Of a stretch of 64,000 bases of DNA, positions 60,981 through 64,000 are shown piece by piece. Positions within the stretch are counted from its first letter, which is position 1; each line of letters opens with the position of its first letter. Under the pieces are notes generated by a model. The model had not been told where the DNA came from and did not search any database. It worked only from the letters and a program-made list of their open reading frames with translations. A program made the translations under genes and the position numbers. This stretch comes from JAFECT01 sp036501825 (GTDB lineage Bacteria > Pseudomonadota > Alphaproteobacteria > Caulobacterales > Caulobacteraceae). The stretch spans positions 620,001 through 684,000 of the forward strand of contig DASXZP010000036.1 in assembly GCA_036501825.1 (NCBI GenBank), read 5' to 3'.

Positions 60981-60988
60981 TTAACCAT
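60981..60988. promoter_or_regulatory. CtrA half-site TTAACCAT
   Basis: An exact match to the Caulobacter CtrA half-motif, 23 bases upstream of the Gly/Tyr-rich gene's start. TTAA is rare in this GC-rich window. It suggests cell-cycle control of that gene but is short and may be chance. Confidence 0.4.
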
Positions 60989-61062
60989 ACGACAGAATGC
61001 AAAGCTTCGCGAATGGCTCCCGGGCCCTTCTCCTGGAAGGCGAGCGGCCCGGGAGAGGCCGG

Positions 61063-61578
61063 TCAGGCGGCCTGCGGGTTGGCGGCGCGACCCTCGGCCA
61101 GAATCCTGCGGCCGCGGATGAACATCTCGACCCGCGAGATCCCGAAGAAGCCGACGCCGAACAGCAACAGACCGTCCGCCAGCCACTTGTACTGGGCCAT
61201 CCCCGGGTCGGTCTGCACCCCCATCTGGATGAAGGCGCGCGCGCCGATGATGACGAACAGGATGAGCAGCGCGATCACGCTCTGCTGGGCCATCAGGCCG
61301 CCCGACGCGGGGTCATAGGTGATGCGGGTCCCCTTGCCGCGCCACCAGCCGCCGATGCCGCCGGCCACCAGGCCGACGGCCATCTCGGCCATCTTTACGG
61401 TTCCGGGCATGCCGTCCTTGGCGATCGAAAACCCGGCCGCGACGATGATGATCAGGGGAATGACCCAAAGGTACTGAAGATTGAGCACGCGGGCGTTGCG
61501 GCTGCGCATGGCGCGCAGGCCGAACACCACCACCAGCATCACCGCCAATACGACGTAGGAAATCATCTGCTTGGACAT
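61063..61578 (-). CDS. DUF1453/CcdC-like membrane protein
   Basis: A 171-residue integral membrane protein with about five hydrophobic segments. LQYLWVIPLIIIVAAGFSIA, GLVAGGIGGWWRGKGTRITY then SVIALLILFVIIGARAFIQM and WLADGLLLFGVGFFGISRVE resemble the CcdC/DUF1453 family, often linked to cytochrome c or membrane functions. It starts with ATG 61578 and lies alone, 100 bases from the selO-like gene. The family call is by pattern only. Confidence 0.6.
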   Translation of the reverse strand: MSKQMISYVVLAVMLVVVFGLRAMRSRNARVLNLQYLWVIPLIIIVAAGFSIAKDGMPGTVKMAEMAVGLVAGGIGGWWRGKGTRITYDPASGGLMAQQSVIALLILFVIIGARAFIQMGVQTDPGMAQYKWLADGLLLFGVGFFGISRVEMFIRGRRILAEGRAANPQAA

Positions 61579-61678
61579 GCAGGCCTCTTACCCCCATTGC
61601 GCCGGGCGCAAGCCGCGCCGCTGACCTTCATCGCCGCCGGACCCCCATCCGGATGCAAGAGGCCGAGATTGCCCGGAT

Positions 61679-63112
61679 TCAGGGGACCGCGATAGACAGG
61701 GCCTCGCGGGCCTCGCCGATGGCTTCCAGCTTGCGGTGGAACCCAGCCCAGTCGTCGTGGTCGGCAATGGCGGCCCAGATCGTCTCGATCTCGTCGTAGA
61801 GCAGCTCCTGCGGTTCGGGGCGGGCGAAGTAGGGCGCGTCCAGCCGCTCCGGACGCTCCGGCGCATAGCCCTCGAGCGCCGCCTCGAAGGCCGCAAAGGC
61901 CTCGCCCCGATAGAGGTCCGCGCGGGGTCCGCGCATGGCCCGCTCGCGTGAGGCCTCGCCGCCGAACCAGTCGAAGAACAGGGGCTCCCAGCGCAAGGCG
62001 TCGCCGCCGGCGGCCAGCAGTTTCAGCAGCGCCTGCGCCAGCGCACTGTCCTCCTCCGGCGTTTTCGGCTGCACGCCCAGACGCGTGACAAAGGCGGCGC
62101 GCAACGCGTTCGGCCAATGCTCGCTGTAACGGTTGAGCACGTCGGTCAACACGTCCGCATCGGCGACCAGCGCGAGACAGCCGGCGAGCTGCGCCAGGTT
62201 CCAGTACACCGCCTCGGCCTGGCGCCCGAACGCGTAGAGGCCGTGCTCGTCGAAATAGGCGGCGGTGAACTGCGGATCGTAACGCGGCGCAAAGCGGTAG
62301 GGGCCGTAGTCGAAACTCTCGCCGGTGATGTTCATGTTGTCGGTGTTCAGCACGCCGTGCACGAAACCCGCCGCCGTCCACGCCGCCGCCAGATGCGCCG
62401 AGCGTTCCACCACCGCATCGAGCAGGGCCGCGGGCCGCTCCGCCGCCGCGACGGGAACCAGCGCCGGATAGTAGAGCTCGATCGCATAGTCGACGAGGCG
62501 CGCGATCAGATCGGCGCGGTCGAAATAGGCCAGCCGCTGGAAGGTGCCGAAGCGCACGTGGCTGTGCGACAGCCGCACCAGCACCGCCGACCGGGTCGGT
62601 GACGGTTCGTCGTGACGGTGCAGATCCTCGCCGGTCTCGATCACCGACAGGGTCTTTGACGTGGGAACGCCCAGCGCCTCGAGCATCTCGGTGGCCAGCG
62701 CCTCGCGCACCGCGCCCTTCAGGGTCAGCCGCCCGTCGCCGGCGCGCGACCAGGGCGTCTTGCCCGAACCCTTGGTCCCCAGGTCGAGCAGCCGTCCGGT
62801 CCCCTCCTCGCGCAGCTGGGCGAACAGAAAGCCGCGGCCGTCGCCGAGGTCGGGGTTGTAGGTGCGGAACTGATGGCCGTGATAGCGCAGGGCCAGGGGC
62901 TCGCTGAGGTTTTGCGGCAACGGCTCGAACCGCGCGAAGGCCTGCACCCACGCCGCGTCGCTCAGTCCATCGAGGCCGATCCTTTTAGCGATCCGATTGT
63001 TGCGAAAGCGGATTTCAGATTTCGGAAAGTCGGCCGGGGCCACCGGGTCGTAGAACTCAGGTCCCAGGCCGGGAAATCTCGGATCGGGCCGGTAGGCTTT
63101 CGGTAACCGCAT
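61679..63112 (-). CDS. selO: SelO/YdiU family protein AMPylase
   Basis: A 477-residue SelO (UPF0061) pseudokinase. The family AMPylates (adds AMP to) Ser, Thr or Tyr of target proteins, with roles in redox homeostasis. Conserved motifs: SEPLALRYHGHQFRTYNPDL, GDGRGFLFAQL, LDLGTKGSGKTPWSRAGDGR, LTLKGAVREALATEMLEALG, RSAVLVRLSHSHVRFGTFQR, and HGVLNTDNMNITGESFDYGP (metal ligands). Length matches E. coli YdiU. It ends REALSIAVP, lacking the cysteine near the C-terminus that in some homologues takes part in a regulatory disulfide. It is divergent from the TonB-dependent receptor gene. Confidence 0.93.
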   Translation of the reverse strand: MRLPKAYRPDPRFPGLGPEFYDPVAPADFPKSEIRFRNNRIAKRIGLDGLSDAAWVQAFARFEPLPQNLSEPLALRYHGHQFRTYNPDLGDGRGFLFAQLREEGTGRLLDLGTKGSGKTPWSRAGDGRLTLKGAVREALATEMLEALGVPTSKTLSVIETGEDLHRHDEPSPTRSAVLVRLSHSHVRFGTFQRLAYFDRADLIARLVDYAIELYYPALVPVAAAERPAALLDAVVERSAHLAAAWTAAGFVHGVLNTDNMNITGESFDYGPYRFAPRYDPQFTAAYFDEHGLYAFGRQAEAVYWNLAQLAGCLALVADADVLTDVLNRYSEHWPNALRAAFVTRLGVQPKTPEEDSALAQALLKLLAAGGDALRWEPLFFDWFGGEASRERAMRGPRADLYRGEAFAAFEAALEGYAPERPERLDAPYFARPEPQELLYDEIETIWAAIADHDDWAGFHRKLEAIGEAREALSIAVP

Positions 63113-63180
63113 TCAGTCCTAATCCGCTGCGAAAGTCTTGGCTGCAAGGCCATCGTGTCTCTTTTGCGTCACACGTGAGA

Positions 63181-63282
63181 CAGGCCGGCCTGAGCTTACG
63201 TAGCGTCAATCTTGTGACCAGGACTTCCTTATATTACTGGGATTCACTCAAGAATCCGTCGGCTCACCTAACGAACGGATTC
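63181..63282. promoter_or_regulatory. Receptor promoter region with palindrome and three GANTC sites
   Basis: The 226-base gap between selO and the receptor gene holds a perfect 12-base palindrome CAGGCCGGCCTG (63181-63192) and three GANTC sites (63241-63245, 63252-63256, 63278-63282). The first two form an inverted repeat GGATTC-ACTCAA-GAATCC. CcrM methylates GANTC in Caulobacter and can control nearby promoters. No gene is visible in the gap. Confidence 0.45.
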
Positions 63283-63338
63283 GGCAGGACATCGCGCGGC
63301 GCCCGGCTTCTCGGACGCCCTCAACGTCGGGGTAGGAC

Positions 63339-64000
63339 ATGCGCTTTTCTCAAATGCTTCGCGGCACGGCATCGGTTGCGGTTCTGACCGTCTTTGGCGC
63401 GGGCGCCGCCTATGCCGCCGCCCCGGCCCCGGCTGCGGATTCCTCCCAGCCGAACACGGTCGCCGAGATCGTGGTCACCGCTCAGAAGCGCGAGCAGAGC
63501 CTGCAGGACGTTCCGATCGTGGTGACCGCGCTGCCGGCGCGCCTGCTGCAGGACGCCGGCGTCAAAGACATCAAGGACATGACGATCCTGACCCCGGGTC
63601 TGACCGTCACCTCGACCTCGAACGAGACGATCACCAGCGCGCGCATCCGCGGCGTCGGCACCGTCGGCGACAACCCTGGTCTGGAAAGCTCGGTCGGCGT
63701 GGTCATCGACGGCGTCTATCGCCCGCGTAACGGCGTCAGCTTCGGCGATCTCGGCGACGTCAGCCGCATCGAAGTGCTGAAGGGCCCGCAGGGCACGCTG
63801 TTCGGCAAGAACACCACCGCGGGCGTGATCAACGTGATCACCAAGGAGCCGCAGTTCACCTTCGGCACAGGCGCCGATGTGGATGTCGGCAACTACGGCT
63901 ATGTGCATGGCGACGCCTTCGTCACCGGCCCGATCGCGGGCGATCAGCTGGCCGGCATGCTCTACGTCGCCGACGGCCACCGCGACGGCTTCTACAAGGT
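63339..64000 (+). CDS. TonB-dependent outer-membrane receptor (3' end outside window)
   Basis: The first 220 residues of a large outer-membrane receptor. MRFSQMLRGTASVAVLTVFG then AGAAYAAAPAP is the signal peptide; IVVTAQKREQSLQDVPIVVT is the TonB box and start of the plug domain, and the plug continues with ITSARIRGVGTVGDNPGL, GVVIDGVYRPRNGVSFGDLG and RIEVLKGPQGTLFGKNTTAG, all characteristic of Caulobacterales and sphingomonad receptors. Importing a metal chelate, vitamin or carbohydrate is likely, but the barrel is not in the window. GTAGGAC lies shortly before the ATG. Confidence 0.93.
   Translation, partial: MRFSQMLRGTASVAVLTVFGAGAAYAAAPAPAADSSQPNTVAEIVVTAQKREQSLQDVPIVVTALPARLLQDAGVKDIKDMTILTPGLTVTSTSNETITSARIRGVGTVGDNPGLESSVGVVIDGVYRPRNGVSFGDLGDVSRIEVLKGPQGTLFGKNTTAGVINVITKEPQFTFGTGADVDVGNYGYVHGDAFVTGPIAGDQLAGMLYVADGHRDGFYK

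Overview
This window is about 64 kb of GC-rich chromosomal DNA from an alphaproteobacterium, most likely a member of the Caulobacterales (Caulobacter/Phenylobacterium-like). The evidence is the mix of families: DUF2125, DUF1178, DUF4167, TIGR02302/DUF4175, a HIG1-type twin-membrane protein, UbiG, EI-Ntr (PtsP), an ETF/hydroxybutyryl-CoA dehydrogenase cluster and a TonB-dependent receptor of the IVVTAQKREQSLQDVPI type. There are also possible CcrM (GANTC) and CtrA (TTAACCAT) sites upstream of genes. Assignment below order is not possible by eye. I saw no rRNA, tRNA, CRISPR array, transposase or phage gene. No gene-free stretch exceeds about 300 bases; the longest gaps hold dispersed inverted repeats or divergent promoter regions.

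Layout. 1-9.9 kb: DinG-like helicase (cut by the window edge), DUF2125 protein, chorismate-mutase-like protein and HisC; then on the minus strand PlsC, YdcF, FtsX, FtsE; then a zinc-ribbon protein and a phosphoribosyltransferase. 10-13.8 kb: a truncated TIGR02302 gene, lysA, a small LptM-like lipoprotein and argH. 13.8-18.7 kb: TlpA-like thioredoxin, a membrane protein, 3-hydroxybutyryl-CoA dehydrogenase, ETF alpha and beta, PduO-type cobalamin adenosyltransferase and a HIG1-type protein. 19-21.5 kb: two TetR regulators and a Rieske oxygenase. 21.7-34 kb: small basic protein, SecA, parvulin lipoprotein, ArgJ, a two-gene ABC exporter, MutT, an isolated Flp pilin, a methyltransferase, then a tightly overlapping ComF-glutaredoxin-nitrilase-DUF1178-membrane protein operon. 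34-38.5 kb: UbiG, aspartate kinase, PtsP. 38.5-57 kb: conserved housekeeping genes (RodZ-like, IspG, PrfA, PrmC, DUF4167) separated by accessory blocks. These are an AraC/aspartic-protease/PadR block, a complete sulfate-uptake operon with TauE and an Rrf2 regulator, and a YecD-like hydrolase. 57-64 kb: ClpB, small secreted and membrane proteins, SelO and the start of a TonB-dependent receptor.

How the genes work together. Lysine and arginine synthesis (lysC, lysA, argH, argJ) and an aromatic/histidine transaminase are spread through the window. SecA, the parvulin lipoprotein, LptM-like lipoprotein, FtsEX, PlsC, RodZ-like protein and TlpA all serve the cell envelope. PrfA and PrmC form a translation-termination pair. 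The sulfate operon, TauE exporter and Rrf2 regulator look like one sulfur-uptake regulon.

The most notable non-coding content is a set of dispersed palindromic elements: a REPIN-like family with four units in two inverted pairs, a CCCCGCGAAAGCGGGG pair, a long A8/T8-bounded inverted repeat, and a 49-bp palindrome resembling one widespread in Rhizobiales. One REPIN-like unit supplies the last codons of the truncated TIGR02302 gene. I found no clear evidence of a wholly new multi-gene system. The best leads are the repeat family, the PadR module with its near-perfect operator, and the double-motif aspartic protease with a PDZ domain.
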